In this document: positions 1 to 8,280 of the stretch, piece by piece
Layout: each line of letters begins with the position of its first letter
Numbering within the stretch: the first letter of the stretch is position 1
Origin: Rhizobium leguminosarum
Lineage (GTDB): Bacteria > Pseudomonadota > Alphaproteobacteria > Rhizobiales > Rhizobiaceae
Assembly (NCBI RefSeq): GCF_002953715.1
Contig: NZ_CP025012.1
Coordinates: 2,046,001-2,110,000 of the forward strand
Length of the DNA stretch: 64,000 nt
Direction: 5' to 3'
The notes under the pieces: generated by a model
The model's database searches: none
Seen by the model: only the letters and a program-made list of their open reading frames with translations
What the model was told of the DNA's origin: nothing
Made by a program: the position numbers and the translations under genes

Positions 1-114
1 AAGATCGCAGAGTATATTTTCGACAAAGACCTCGCGGGCGTCGGGCGGCCCGCGGACATCGGCAAGCTGATTACCGGCAAGGTGTACAAGCCGGTTTATC
101 GACCCTTGAATTGA
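1..114 (+). CDS. Malic enzyme, C-terminal end only (cut by window edge)
   Basis: Only the last 37 codons are visible, in frame 1 and ending with TGA at 112-114. The residues GLAxVxRPxDIxKLI followed by a K-V-Y-x-P-V-Y tail resemble the C-terminus of SfcA/plant-type malic enzymes, where a 'LATxxPRPxDL...MYxPxY' tail is usual. Malic enzyme converts malate to pyruvate, CO2 and NAD(P)H. The next genes are an NADH:quinone dehydrogenase (ATG at 129) and a pyruvate:quinone oxidoreductase. These would consume both products, which supports the call. The fragment is too short to separate NAD from NADP types, and any protein with a similar tail cannot be excluded. Confidence 0.5.
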   Translation, partial: KIAEYIFDKDLAGVGRPADIGKLITGKVYKPVYRPLN

Positions 115-128
115 ACGAGGGCTCGATC

Positions 129-1478
129 ATGGGCATCCAATGCACTCCCGTACCATCCCGTCCTCGCGTCGTAGTCGTCGGCGCCGGCTTTGGCGGGCTC
201 TCTGCGGCGAAGAACCTGAGATCGGCACCCGTTGACATTACTTTGCTGGACAGACGGAACTTTCATCTTTTCCAACCCCTGCTCTATCAGGTCGCGACTG
301 CCTCGCTTTCGCCGGGGCAGATATCCTGGCCGGTTCGAAGCGTATTTGCAGGGCAGAAGAACGCACGCGTGTTGATGATGGAGGTCAACGCAGTCGATGT
401 CGACGCCCGGACAGTCACGGACGGGAAGACCATCGTACCATACGACTATCTCGTGCTCGCGACGGGCGCTACGCATGCCTACTTCGGCCACGAGGCTTGG
501 GAGCCGTTCGCGCCGGGGCTGAAGACGATCGAAGACGCGAGATCGCTTCGTGAAAAGCTTCTCTATGCATACGAGACCGCGGAGAGAACGTCCGATCCAG
601 ATGAGAAGCGTCGGTGCCTTACGACGGTCATCGTGGGCGGTGGCGCAACCGGCGTCGAAATGGCTGGAGCCGTCGCGGAACTAGCACACAGGACCCTGCT
701 CGGAGAATTCAGAAGCATCGACCCGCAGTCGATGAGGATCGTGCTTGTCGAGGCGAGCCAGAGGCTGCTGCCGGCCTTTCCATCGGGACTTTCACAGAAA
801 TGCCTGGCATCGTTGAGGGCGATGGGCGTCGAAGTCCGTCTGAAGTCACTCGTTACCGAGTGCACTGGAAAAGGCGTTTCTGTGGGCGACGCCTGGATAG
901 ATGCGGCAACGGTGATCTGGGCGGCTGGCGTGCAGGCCTCAGACGCAGCAAAGTGGCTGAACGTCGAACGCGACCGATCCCATCGTGTCGTAGTCGAAAG
1001 CGACCTCACCTTGCAAAGCAGGCCCGACGTCTTTGTAATTGGGGACACCTGCCTCGCAAGGCTCGACGGCAAGCCGGTTCCCGGAACCGCACCCGCTGCC
1101 AAACAGATGGGCACGTATGTAGCCAGGGTCATCAAGGCGCGCGTCGCCAACACCTCCCCGCCGCCGCCCTTCACCTATCGTCATCAAGGGGATCTGGCCG
1201 TAATTGGCCGAGGTTCGGCGGTGGTCCGCGTAGGAAAAGTGTCGATGTCCGGATTTGCCGGATGGCTCTTCTGGTGTCTCGTGCACGTGATGTTCCTCAT
1301 CGGCTTTCGGAGCAAGAGCTCGGTCGCGTTCGACTGGTTTTGGAGCCTCGTCACACGCCAGCGCAGCGCCCGCCTGATATCAGACGGAGACGCCAATCCT
1401 ATCAGCAGCTCGACATCATCGAATGTCCAACCATGGACTCGAAAAAACAGCAAGCAAGGAGGCGACCATGCCGCATAG
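129..1478 (+). CDS. ndh: Type II NADH:quinone oxidoreductase (NDH-2)
   Basis: Single-subunit, non-proton-pumping flavoprotein that passes electrons from NADH to membrane quinone. An N-terminal FAD-binding Rossmann motif (VVVVGAGFGGLSAAKNL) and a second, NADH-binding motif (VIVGGGATGVEMAGAVAEL near residue 170) are both clear, as is the FAD-contacting VFVIGDTC stretch. A hydrophobic segment near the C-terminus (GFAGWLFWCLVHVMFLIGF) fits the membrane-anchoring region of the family. I chose ATG 129 over an in-frame TTG at 111 because GAGGG lies at the right distance before it. The last 11 bases overlap poxB, so translation is probably coupled. The C-terminal tail after the membrane segment is Ser/Asn-rich and unremarkable. 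Confidence 0.85.
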   Translation: MGIQCTPVPSRPRVVVVGAGFGGLSAAKNLRSAPVDITLLDRRNFHLFQPLLYQVATASLSPGQISWPVRSVFAGQKNARVLMMEVNAVDVDARTVTDGKTIVPYDYLVLATGATHAYFGHEAWEPFAPGLKTIEDARSLREKLLYAYETAERTSDPDEKRRCLTTVIVGGGATGVEMAGAVAELAHRTLLGEFRSIDPQSMRIVLVEASQRLLPAFPSGLSQKCLASLRAMGVEVRLKSLVTECTGKGVSVGDAWIDAATVIWAAGVQASDAAKWLNVERDRSHRVVVESDLTLQSRPDVFVIGDTCLARLDGKPVPGTAPAAKQMGTYVARVIKARVANTSPPPPFTYRHQGDLAVIGRGSAVVRVGKVSMSGFAGWLFWCLVHVMFLIGFRSKSSVAFDWFWSLVTRQRSARLISDGDANPISSSTSSNVQPWTRKNSKQGGDHAA

Positions 1479-3198
1479 GGCAGCAGACATCATCACTGAA
1501 GTCCTGCATTCCATCGGCGTCCGCCGAATTTACGGCGTTGTCGGCGACAGTCTCAACGGAATGACGGAGTCCATGCGGAACCGTGGCGACATCGATTGGG
1601 TCCACGTCCGACACGAGGAGGCCGCTGCGTTCGCGGCTGGCGCGGAGGCCCATCTCACGGGCCAACTCGCTGTCTGCGCAGGAAGCTGTGGCCCCGGCAA
1701 TCTCCACCTGATAAACGGGTTGTTCGACGCGCATCGATCCCGCGTCCCGGTCCTCGCCATCGCGGCGCAGATACCGTCTACGGAGATAGGTCGCGGGTAT
1801 TTTCAGGAAACTCACCCCGACCAGCTTTTCAGCGAGTGCAGTCACTACTGCGAGCTCGTATCGAATCCGCAGCAGCTTCCTGGAATACTCGAAACCGCCA
1901 TCAGGACAGCTATCGGGAGACGAGGCGTTGCCGTCGTCGTGATTCCGGGAGACATCGCGCTTGCCAATTACGAAGCCCCGATCTCACAGCCGGAAGCCCT
2001 CAATATTCCCGAGCCGGTAGTCGTCCCGGCAGATCAAGACCTCGATAAACTCGCGGCCCTTCTTGCTAAGAGCGACCGGACAACCATCCTATGCGGACGG
2101 GGATGCAAAGGCGCCCACGCAGAAGTGCTCGCCCTCGCGGAGCGTCTGAAGGCGCCGATCGTCCACGCGCTCGGTGGCAAGGAATACATCGAGTACGACA
2201 ATCCATACGACGTGGGCATGACAGGCTTCATCGGCTTCTCTTCGGGTTACACCGCGATGCTTGCCTGCGACACGCTACTGATGCTGGGCACAGACTTCCC
2301 TTATCGCCAGTTCTATCCAACCGACGCCAAGATCGCCCAGATCGACCTACGTCCTGAAAATCTTGGGCGCCGGGCGCCTCTCGAAATAGGTTTGGTGGGA
2401 GACGTCAAAGCGAGCGTCGCAGGGCTACTTCCCAAGCTTGAACGAAAAGCGGATATGGCGCACCTCTCCGACAGCCTGAAGAACTATGAGAAAGCTCGGA
2501 AGGGGCTGGATGACCTCGCGTCGGGTAAGCCCGGTCGCAAGCCTATCCATCCTCAATACCTTGCTAAGCTCGTTAGCGATCTCGCATCAGAAGACGCCGT
2601 CTTCACATTCGACGTAGGCACACCGACGGTTTGGGCGGCACGGTATCTGAAAATGAACGGTCGCCGGCGCATGATCGGGTCGCTCGTCCATGGGTCGATG
2701 GCCAACGCCCTTCCCCAGGCGATCGGCGCTCAAGCCGCCTATCCCCGCAGGCAAGTCGTCAGTCTTTCTGGAGACGGCGGGTTTGCGATGATGATGGGCG
2801 ACCTCTTAACCCTCTCGCAGCAAAAGCTTCCGGTTAAGATCGTTGTCTTCAATAATTCCGTGCTTGGATTCGTCGCACTCGAAATGAAGGCTGCCGGTTT
2901 TCTCGAGGCGGGCGTCGACCTCGCAAACCCGAATTTTGCTGCCGTGGCGAACGCTGCCGGCATCCACGCCATCCGTGTGGAGGATCCGGGCGAACTCGAA
3001 GGCGCACTCGAAGACATCCTCGCCCATGACGGCCCCGCCCTGCTCGACGTGGTCACGAACACCGAGGAGCTCTCGATGCCTCCAAAGATAGAGGCCACGC
3101 AGGTGAAGGGCTTCGGTGTCTGGGCTTTGAAGGCGGTTTTGAACGGTAGGGGCGATCAGCTCGTCGATCTTACCGTATCCAACTTCTTGCGACGCTAA
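1468..3198 (+). CDS. poxB: Pyruvate:ubiquinone oxidoreductase (pyruvate oxidase family)
   Basis: Thiamine-diphosphate and FAD enzyme that decarboxylates pyruvate to acetate and CO2, giving electrons to quinone at the membrane. The start at ATG 1468 has a strong AGGAGG nearby. Visible features are the N-terminal ThDP glutamate in VRHEEAAAFAAGAEA, the PoxB-like GSCGPGNLHLINGLFDAH and GYFQETHPDQLF stretches, and the ThDP-Mg motif GDGGFAMMMGDLLTL starting at about residue 435. The C-terminal GRGDQLVDLTVSNFLRR resembles the membrane-binding tail of E. coli PoxB, so it is probably a peripheral membrane enzyme and not an acetolactate synthase. Length (576 aa) is normal. Gene order between ndh and cydA suits a quinone-reducing role. 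Annotation pipelines could mislabel it as a generic ThDP-requiring enzyme. Confidence 0.85.
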   Translation: MPHRAADIITEVLHSIGVRRIYGVVGDSLNGMTESMRNRGDIDWVHVRHEEAAAFAAGAEAHLTGQLAVCAGSCGPGNLHLINGLFDAHRSRVPVLAIAAQIPSTEIGRGYFQETHPDQLFSECSHYCELVSNPQQLPGILETAIRTAIGRRGVAVVVIPGDIALANYEAPISQPEALNIPEPVVVPADQDLDKLAALLAKSDRTTILCGRGCKGAHAEVLALAERLKAPIVHALGGKEYIEYDNPYDVGMTGFIGFSSGYTAMLACDTLLMLGTDFPYRQFYPTDAKIAQIDLRPENLGRRAPLEIGLVGDVKASVAGLLPKLERKADMAHLSDSLKNYEKARKGLDDLASGKPGRKPIHPQYLAKLVSDLASEDAVFTFDVGTPTVWAARYLKMNGRRRMIGSLVHGSMANALPQAIGAQAAYPRRQVVSLSGDGGFAMMMGDLLTLSQQKLPVKIVVFNNSVLGFVALEMKAAGFLEAGVDLANPNFAAVANAAGIHAIRVEDPGELEGALEDILAHDGPALLDVVTNTEELSMPPKIEATQVKGFGVWALKAVLNGRGDQLVDLTVSNFLRR

Positions 3199-3208
3199 GG
3201 AGGCCGGC

Positions 3209-4618
3209 ATGGAGATCACAGCCCTGCTTCTTTCGCGAGTTCAGTTCGCCGGGACGATTTCGTTCCACATTATCTTTCCCGCCTTCACGGTCGGGTTGGC
3301 GGCGTACCTCTGCTTTCTCGAAGGAATGTCTCTAAAGACCGGCATGTCGGTCTATCGGCGCCTGTTCGAATTCTGGCTTCGCGTCTTCGCGATCGCGTTC
3401 GGTCTGGGTGTCGTTACTGGCATCGTGATGGCCTTCCAGTTCGGGACAAACTGGAGCGAACTGTCGCGAAGGACAGGATCAATCCAGGGTCCGCTTCTGG
3501 GATATGAAAGCTTCACCGCTTTCGCGCTCGAGGCGTCGTTCTTCGGCGTGCTGATGTTCGGCAGAAATAGGGTTCGTCCTGGCTTTTACTTCTTAGCCTG
3601 CTTTATGGTTGCCTTCGGGACGACGATGTCTTCCTTCTGGATCATGGTCAACAATAGCTGGATGCAATGGCCGGTCGGCTTCGTTGTCCGTGAAGATGGC
3701 GTCTACGAGCCGACTGACTGGATCGCCATCATCTTCAGTCCGGTAGCGTGGGTCCGTTTCCCTCATATGCTTCTCGCCGCCTATCTGACGTCGGCTTTCT
3801 GCGTCGCCGCGACCGGCGCTTGGCATCTTCTCCGCGGAAGATTCAAGTCCGAAGCAGGTGTGATGCTCCGTACAGGGCTCGGGTTGGCAGCCATTCTTGT
3901 ACCCATCCAGATCGGCTTCGGACACCTGACTGGCGACTACGTTCACGACAAGCAGCCGGCCAAGTTCGCGGCGATCGAGGGACGTTGGAATGACGAGCAG
4001 CCGGCCACCGAAGTCCTGATCGCCTGGCCGGACGAAGAGACGGAGCAGAACTACTTTCAGGTCGGCGTCCCCTACCTTGGAAGCCTCATTGGCTCGATGA
4101 GTTTCACATCAAAGGAAGTTGGGCTCAGGAGCTTCCCAGTCGAGGACCGGCCTCGCGTACTCATTCCCTTCTTTGCCTTCCGTATCATGGTCGGTTGCGG
4201 GCTGCTCATGCTGTTTCTTGCCTGGGTCGGGACGGCCTGTTCATGGGCGGGCAGGATCGAGCAGCAACGCTGGTTGCTCTGGGGAACTTTCTGCAGTTTC
4301 CCCGTGGGTTTCATTGCCACGCTGACCGGGTGGTTTGTCGCCGAGGTCGGAAGACAGCCATGGACGGTGTATGGCGTCCTCCGGACGGCGGAGGCGGCGA
4401 CGCCATTTCTCGCAAAGTCGCAGGTTGCTTTCAGCCTTGCGCTGTTCGGCGTGGTTTACTCGATCCTCTTCGTCTTTGGCTCGATTTACATCTACGTCCT
4501 TCTCAAACGTGGACCCATCCAAGGGCTCAGACCAAACGACGTCGTCGGTAACCCCAAGCGGCCGCTCTCCGAATCTCATGATGCGGCGATGGCAGCAACA
4601 CAGGAGCGATTTCCGTGA
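3209..4618 (+). CDS. cydA: Cytochrome bd-type quinol oxidase subunit I
   Basis: Subunit I of the membrane quinol:O2 oxidase, carrying haems b558, b595 and d. The N-terminal SFHIIFPAFTVGLAAYL contains the conserved haem-ligand histidine, and RFPHMLLAAYLTSAF holds another conserved His. The quinol-loop region ends in VGRQPWTVYGVLRT. At 469 aa with a short Q-loop it resembles the cyanide-insensitive oxidase (CIO/CioA) branch more than E. coli CydA. About nine hydrophobic segments are visible. AAGGAGG lies just before ATG 3209. The stop codon overlaps the start of cydB by one base. No cydX-like small gene is seen. This oxidase is not proton-pumping and has high O2 affinity in most relatives. Confidence 0.9.
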   Translation: MEITALLLSRVQFAGTISFHIIFPAFTVGLAAYLCFLEGMSLKTGMSVYRRLFEFWLRVFAIAFGLGVVTGIVMAFQFGTNWSELSRRTGSIQGPLLGYESFTAFALEASFFGVLMFGRNRVRPGFYFLACFMVAFGTTMSSFWIMVNNSWMQWPVGFVVREDGVYEPTDWIAIIFSPVAWVRFPHMLLAAYLTSAFCVAATGAWHLLRGRFKSEAGVMLRTGLGLAAILVPIQIGFGHLTGDYVHDKQPAKFAAIEGRWNDEQPATEVLIAWPDEETEQNYFQVGVPYLGSLIGSMSFTSKEVGLRSFPVEDRPRVLIPFFAFRIMVGCGLLMLFLAWVGTACSWAGRIEQQRWLLWGTFCSFPVGFIATLTGWFVAEVGRQPWTVYGVLRTAEAATPFLAKSQVAFSLALFGVVYSILFVFGSIYIYVLLKRGPIQGLRPNDVVGNPKRPLSESHDAAMAATQERFP

Positions 4619-5601
4619 TGGAGTTCTGGGTGGCGGCCCTCGCCCTGACGATCTTTCTCTACGTGACGCTGGATGGCTTCGACCTGGGCGTTGGCATGCT
4701 GTTCGCCTTCGACAGGAACGACAGCAGCCGCAGCCACATGATGTCGGCGATCGCGCCGGTGTGGGATGGCAATGAAACCTGGCTCGTGCTGACCGCAACC
4801 ATTCTGTTCGGCGCGTTTCCCCTCATCTATTCGATCCTTCTTTCGGCCTTTTATCTTCCCCTCATCGTCATGCTCGTCGCCTTGATCTTCCGAGGGGTCG
4901 CTTTCGAATTTCGAACGAGAAGCGGATCGCTGCGGGGGATCTGGGATTTCGCGTTCGCGGGGGGCTCGTTCCTTGCAACCTTCATTCAGGGAGCGACGAT
5001 CGGAGCGCTCGTGGAGGGTCTGAAGGTCGTTGGACACCAATACGCAGGTGGGCCGTTTTCTTGGCTTTCCCCGTTTGCGATCCTTTGCGGGGTGGGCCTA
5101 TGCATCGGGTACATGCTCCTGGGAGCGAGTTGGCTGACTTACAAGACAGAAGAAGGCGTTCAGGCCCTCGCGTTTCGAATGCTGCCAAAGCTGCTCACTG
5201 GCGTGCTCATATTTCTGGCCGCCGCTGTCGCAGGCGCGATAATCATCGATCTCGATCTCATGAGCCGCTGGGCGGAACGGCCTGTGATCTTTATCTTCCC
5301 GGTAATTGGAGCTCTAGCATGCGTAGCGCTCGCCGTTGCGATCAAATGGCGGATTGAATTACTGCCCTTTCTCTCCTCGGTTGCCATATTCGGCGCTGCG
5401 TTTGGAACGCTCGGCATCTCGTTCTATCCCTACGTCATCCCGCCATCCGTAACCATTGTCGAGGCAGCCGCGCCTGCATCCACCCTCGCCTTTATGTTCT
5501 GGGGCGCCGGCGTGTTCGTACTGCCGATCACCATCGTCTACACCCTCCTCGTGTACTTCATATTCAAGGGCAAAGTGACGCCCGAACAGGAGCACTACTG
5601 A
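4618..5601 (+). CDS. cydB: Cytochrome bd-type quinol oxidase subunit II
   Basis: Second integral-membrane subunit of the bd oxidase. The N-terminal LDGFDLGVGMLF, the following WDGNETWLVLTATILFGAFP and FRGVAFEFR are characteristic of CydB. Eight or nine hydrophobic stretches are present and the length (327 aa) is usual for the CIO type. ATG 4618 overlaps the cydA TGA; a GTG directly upstream at 4615 is an alternative start that adds one residue. The stop overlaps the start of the AEC carrier gene in the same one-base manner, which indicates a translationally coupled operon. Confidence 0.9.
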   Translation: MEFWVAALALTIFLYVTLDGFDLGVGMLFAFDRNDSSRSHMMSAIAPVWDGNETWLVLTATILFGAFPLIYSILLSAFYLPLIVMLVALIFRGVAFEFRTRSGSLRGIWDFAFAGGSFLATFIQGATIGALVEGLKVVGHQYAGGPFSWLSPFAILCGVGLCIGYMLLGASWLTYKTEEGVQALAFRMLPKLLTGVLIFLAAAVAGAIIIDLDLMSRWAERPVIFIFPVIGALACVALAVAIKWRIELLPFLSSVAIFGAAFGTLGISFYPYVIPPSVTIVEAAAPASTLAFMFWGAGVFVLPITIVYTLLVYFIFKGKVTPEQEHY

Positions 5602-6548
5602 TGCAGAACATACTCGTGACGACGACTCACGCCCTGGCTCCCATCTGCTTCTGCATCGCCCTCGGTTGGATGGCTGGCAAGCTTGAGATGATGCCTGTCG
5701 AATACGGTCGCGCGCTGGCTCGCTTCGTCGTTCTATTCGCGCTTCCGATTGCATTGTTTCTGGCCGCGGCTAAGGCCAATCCGGCCGACATCTTCAATGT
5801 CAGAATTCTGCTTTCCTTGCTCGTAGGGTTCGGTCTGACTTTCCTCGTCGGTTGGTTCGGAGGGCATCTGCTTTTCAAGCATGGCGAGGCCGACAGCGCG
5901 CTGCAAGCTCTGGCTTGTTCGTTCCCCAACATCGCATATTGTGGTCCTCCGGTGCTGGTGGCGTCGGTCGGATCGTCCGCGCTCCTCATGGTCGTATCGG
6001 GGAATCTTATCGTCACCTTGATCGTGGTTCCGATCGCGCTCGTCGTGCTGGCGCGAAGCGCTACCGACGACCAGCACAAGATCGGCATAGCCCAAGCGCT
6101 CTGGAACGCAGTGAAGCAGCCATTGATTTTCTTGCCGATTGCGGGCGCCTGTGTCGCCGCGATTGGCGTCAAGGTCCCCGAACTGGCTGCGACGGCCGCC
6201 AACGAGATTGGTGTAGCCGCGGGCGGCGCTGCCCTGTTTGCGCTGGGACTGACCCTGTCGGGCATCCAGTTCCACCTCAACAGGGAGGTGACGTTCAACG
6301 TGCTGGTCAAGAACGTTCTGCAGCCGGTCGTTATCTTCGGCGCGGCTTACCTTGTGGGACTGCGAGGGCCATTGCTCGCGCAGACCTTTCTGCTTGGCGT
6401 GCTTCCAACCGCGACCGAGGTCTCGGCGATCGCCGTTTCAAGGAACGTCTACCGGGATAGCGCGGCCGGCAGCACGCTGGCAAGCGTCCTCGCGAGCATA
6501 TTCACCATAGCGGCTGGCGTATCGGTTGCCGTCCTCTTGGATGAGTAA
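5601..6548 (+). CDS. AEC (auxin efflux carrier) family transporter
   Basis: Integral membrane protein of 315 aa with about ten hydrophobic segments and the AEC-family layout: an N-terminal ALGWMAGKL stretch, a cytoplasmic break near the middle, and the conserved FPNIAYCGPPVL region. Bacterial AEC members include malate and malonate carriers (MdcF/MaeP-like), although substrates are rarely tested. Placement as the last gene of a malic enzyme-ndh-poxB-cydAB operon, with ATG overlapping the cydB stop, suggests an organic acid such as malate, pyruvate or acetate as substrate. That assignment is inference; the family call is secure. Confidence 0.8.
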   Translation: MQNILVTTTHALAPICFCIALGWMAGKLEMMPVEYGRALARFVVLFALPIALFLAAAKANPADIFNVRILLSLLVGFGLTFLVGWFGGHLLFKHGEADSALQALACSFPNIAYCGPPVLVASVGSSALLMVVSGNLIVTLIVVPIALVVLARSATDDQHKIGIAQALWNAVKQPLIFLPIAGACVAAIGVKVPELAATAANEIGVAAGGAALFALGLTLSGIQFHLNREVTFNVLVKNVLQPVVIFGAAYLVGLRGPLLAQTFLLGVLPTATEVSAIAVSRNVYRDSAAGSTLASVLASIFTIAAGVSVAVLLDE

Positions 6549-6708
6549 CCTCGGGGATCCCAAGCTCCTGCAAGGTCGCGTTGCGAGCGAATGGCCGATT
6601 GAACTGACCCTGCAGGATGTATCGTCCCACCTGAACGCCCCGTATTTATGCTGAGACGCAACGGTCGCCGCTTCGAAGTCATGATCGTCGTCTCACCCGC
6701 GACCGAGA

Positions 6709-6936
6709 TCAGTTGCGTGGAAACGCCACGTCGAGAAGCTCCCGCAGGCATTCACCGTCCGACACACCATCCTGAAACAAGCGGATAAGCTCGCGAGCGC
6801 CGGCGAGCGCGGCGCTGCTGTTTCTATCGAGTTGTCGGGCTGCGCAATAGTTTCGGAGTACCGCGCGTAACATGACGACGTCGCTGGTCTCCAACGGCCG
6901 CTTTGCCGTTCGATAGTCAATTGCCTGGAACATCAT
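6709..6936 (-). CDS. Small hypothetical protein
   Basis: A 75-residue, mostly alpha-helical and charged protein with no signal peptide. I do not recognise a named family. The reading frame opens at a GTG (6957) that overlaps the stop of the upstream small gene in a GTGA arrangement. ATG 6936 and ATG 6933 follow AGGGG and look like better starts, so translation may be coupled to the neighbour either way. The segment LRNYCAARQLDRNSSAALAG looks like a real protein with balanced composition. Confidence 0.45.
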   Translation of the reverse strand: MMFQAIDYRTAKRPLETSDVVMLRAVLRNYCAARQLDRNSSAALAGARELIRLFQDGVSDGECLRELLDVAFPRN

Positions 6937-6953
6937 AACCCCTAGCCACAAAA

Positions 6954-7178
6954 TCACCCAAGTTCCGCAATGCGGAATACTGCACGCATTTTGGCCCGCT
7001 CCAAGGTTGTTAGCTGGTCTGGCTGAGCGCCATGGCGTGCTCCCGGTACCCAGACTCGCGCCGGACTGACCGGGTGTCTGATCAAGGCCAGGGTCACGAC
7101 GATCGCCATCATTGCGATGAGGATCGCGAAGATGGGAAGGGCACGCCCCACCTCTGGCTTGTCGTCACGATAGGTCAT
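6954..7178 (-). CDS. Small single-pass membrane protein
   Basis: A 74-residue protein with one hydrophobic helix (residues about 14-34, ALPIFAILIAMMAIVVTLAL) between a short acidic N-terminus and a basic C-terminal tail. ATG 7178 is preceded by GGAGCG at proper spacing. The gene runs head to tail with the small gene downstream (four-base overlap if GTG 6957 is used). No family or function can be named. It could be a small membrane modulator, but nothing in the sequence shows this. Confidence 0.45.
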   Translation of the reverse strand: MTYRDDKPEVGRALPIFAILIAMMAIVVTLALIRHPVSPARVWVPGARHGAQPDQLTTLERAKMRAVFRIAELG

Positions 7179-7267
7179 TGCACGCTCCTACTGAACCGCA
7201 GTCGATATGCGAGCTGCGAAAGTTGATAAGCGTGAGTATGTCTGCGGACCGCCGTAGGCGCAGTTGT

Positions 7268-7315
7268 CCATTGGTATGTGCGATACCTTGGTATCGCCAA
7301 TACCATCATGCAGTA
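7268..7315 (+). promoter_or_regulatory. Nested palindrome; copy of the shared operator/promoter motif
   Basis: A near-perfect palindrome GCGATACC-TT-GGTATCGC at 7280-7297 is flanked by outer arms ATTGGTAT and ATACCAT in inverted orientation. Read on the plus strand it matches the repeated motif of this window: a left half with GGTATCG, then ATACCATCATGCAGTAGC. No intact gene follows on the plus strand; only degraded sequence and a transposase remnant lie downstream. It may be the orphaned control region of a lost gene. Confidence 0.6.
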
Positions 7316-7691
7316 GCCCGCTTGGGCTCGCTAACGCAGTCTTCGCTTGGGGTGTGTCTGGCAAGCTCCACGAGCCATCGCCTCCATTGAGCCAGCGTGG
7401 ACCGAGCGGGCGGATGCTCCGGCATCCAACGCAGCCTCCTCACTTGAGCGCCCCGAGGCAATAGCTTGCCAGAAAAGACCGCGCTCCTCACGCTGCCACG
7501 CCGACCGACGGCCTGGGGAGCGCTGTTTATTTCGTGTGCACCTGTCCGGCGCACGCTTCGGGACCTTCGTCGATGAAGGAAATCATCGCTTCAGTGGACG
7601 CATGCGGGAGAGAGCGGGCGGCGCGTCGTTTCCGCCTTAATCGCCACGGCGTTTGCCCAGGAAAAGCCTGGAGGGTGCTAGCACGCAGTGG
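7316..7691. other. Gene-free stretch
   Basis: No convincing gene is seen here. The longest open frames on either strand have biased composition (Arg/Ala/Ser-rich) and no recognisable motif. The stretch lies between the palindromic motif and the IS256-type remnant and is probably decayed sequence. Confidence 0.4.
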
Positions 7692-8017
7692 CGCAGCTTA
7701 GCTGACCAGGCCAGGCCGTAGGCCCCGAAACTTGCCCATCTCATGGACAATGCCCACAACGATGTGCTGGCCTACAATGACCTTAGGCCAAGCTCCACTC
7801 CACTAAATCCCATACAGGTCTAAACGGCGAGATCAAACGACGCACCGAGGCCGTCGGGACCTTTCCCAACGAGGATGCCATCATGGGTCTCGTCGGCGCT
7901 CTCTTGCTCGAACAGGACGACGAATGGGCGGTCCAGCGATCCCGTTAAATCACGCTGGAAACTATCGCTAAAATGAGCGATAATCCCGTTATCAGCTTGC
8001 CTGCCGTGGCCCGCTAA
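7692..8017 (+). pseudogene. IS256-family transposase, C-terminal remnant
   Basis: Translation in successive frames gives a recognisable C-terminal portion of an IS256/mutator-type transposase: ADQARP-stop-APKLAHLMDNAHNDVLAY, then after frame changes NGEIKRRTEAVGTFPNEDAIM, LVGALLLEQDDEWAVQRSR and ITLETIAKMSDNPV ending in SLPAVAR-stop. At least two frameshifts and two internal stops (TAG at 7719, TAA near 7946) are present. The N-terminal two thirds are missing. It is an inactive scar that marks past mobile-element activity. The right end of the element would be expected around 8060-8100, but I cannot define its terminal repeat. Confidence 0.75.
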
Positions 8018-8280
8018 TATTCCCTCCGGCCGAGGCGGCATACGCCGTGGATGGCCTAGAGGTACACCACGCTACGGGACCGATCAGCTTGACGGTGACG
8101 CGAGTGAACCGATGTCAGTAATCAGTGCGCAAACCAATACCTTTGGATGATGGAAATCTAGCATGATTATGGTGCTATACTAAGCCGTGCACTGAGGTTC
8201 GAATGCTGATTAAGACTTCGCACCATCGCGCAGCCTGAAAAGCAGGGCGGGTTCTGACGGTAGCGGCAGAGGAGGATGTC
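8018..8280. other. Intergenic region before the FixJ-type regulator
   Basis: Contains the likely distal end of the IS256 remnant and the upstream region of the response regulator. The only site I can support is the ribosome-binding sequence AGAGGAGG at 8268-8275. A TATACT at about 8176 could be a -10 element, but no matching -35 is evident. Confidence 0.3.

Noticed and set aside
563..1174. Long minus-strand open frame inside the ndh gene
   Set aside because: It mirrors a GC-rich coding region, has Ser/Thr/Pro-biased composition and no motif; NDH-2 on the other strand is certain.
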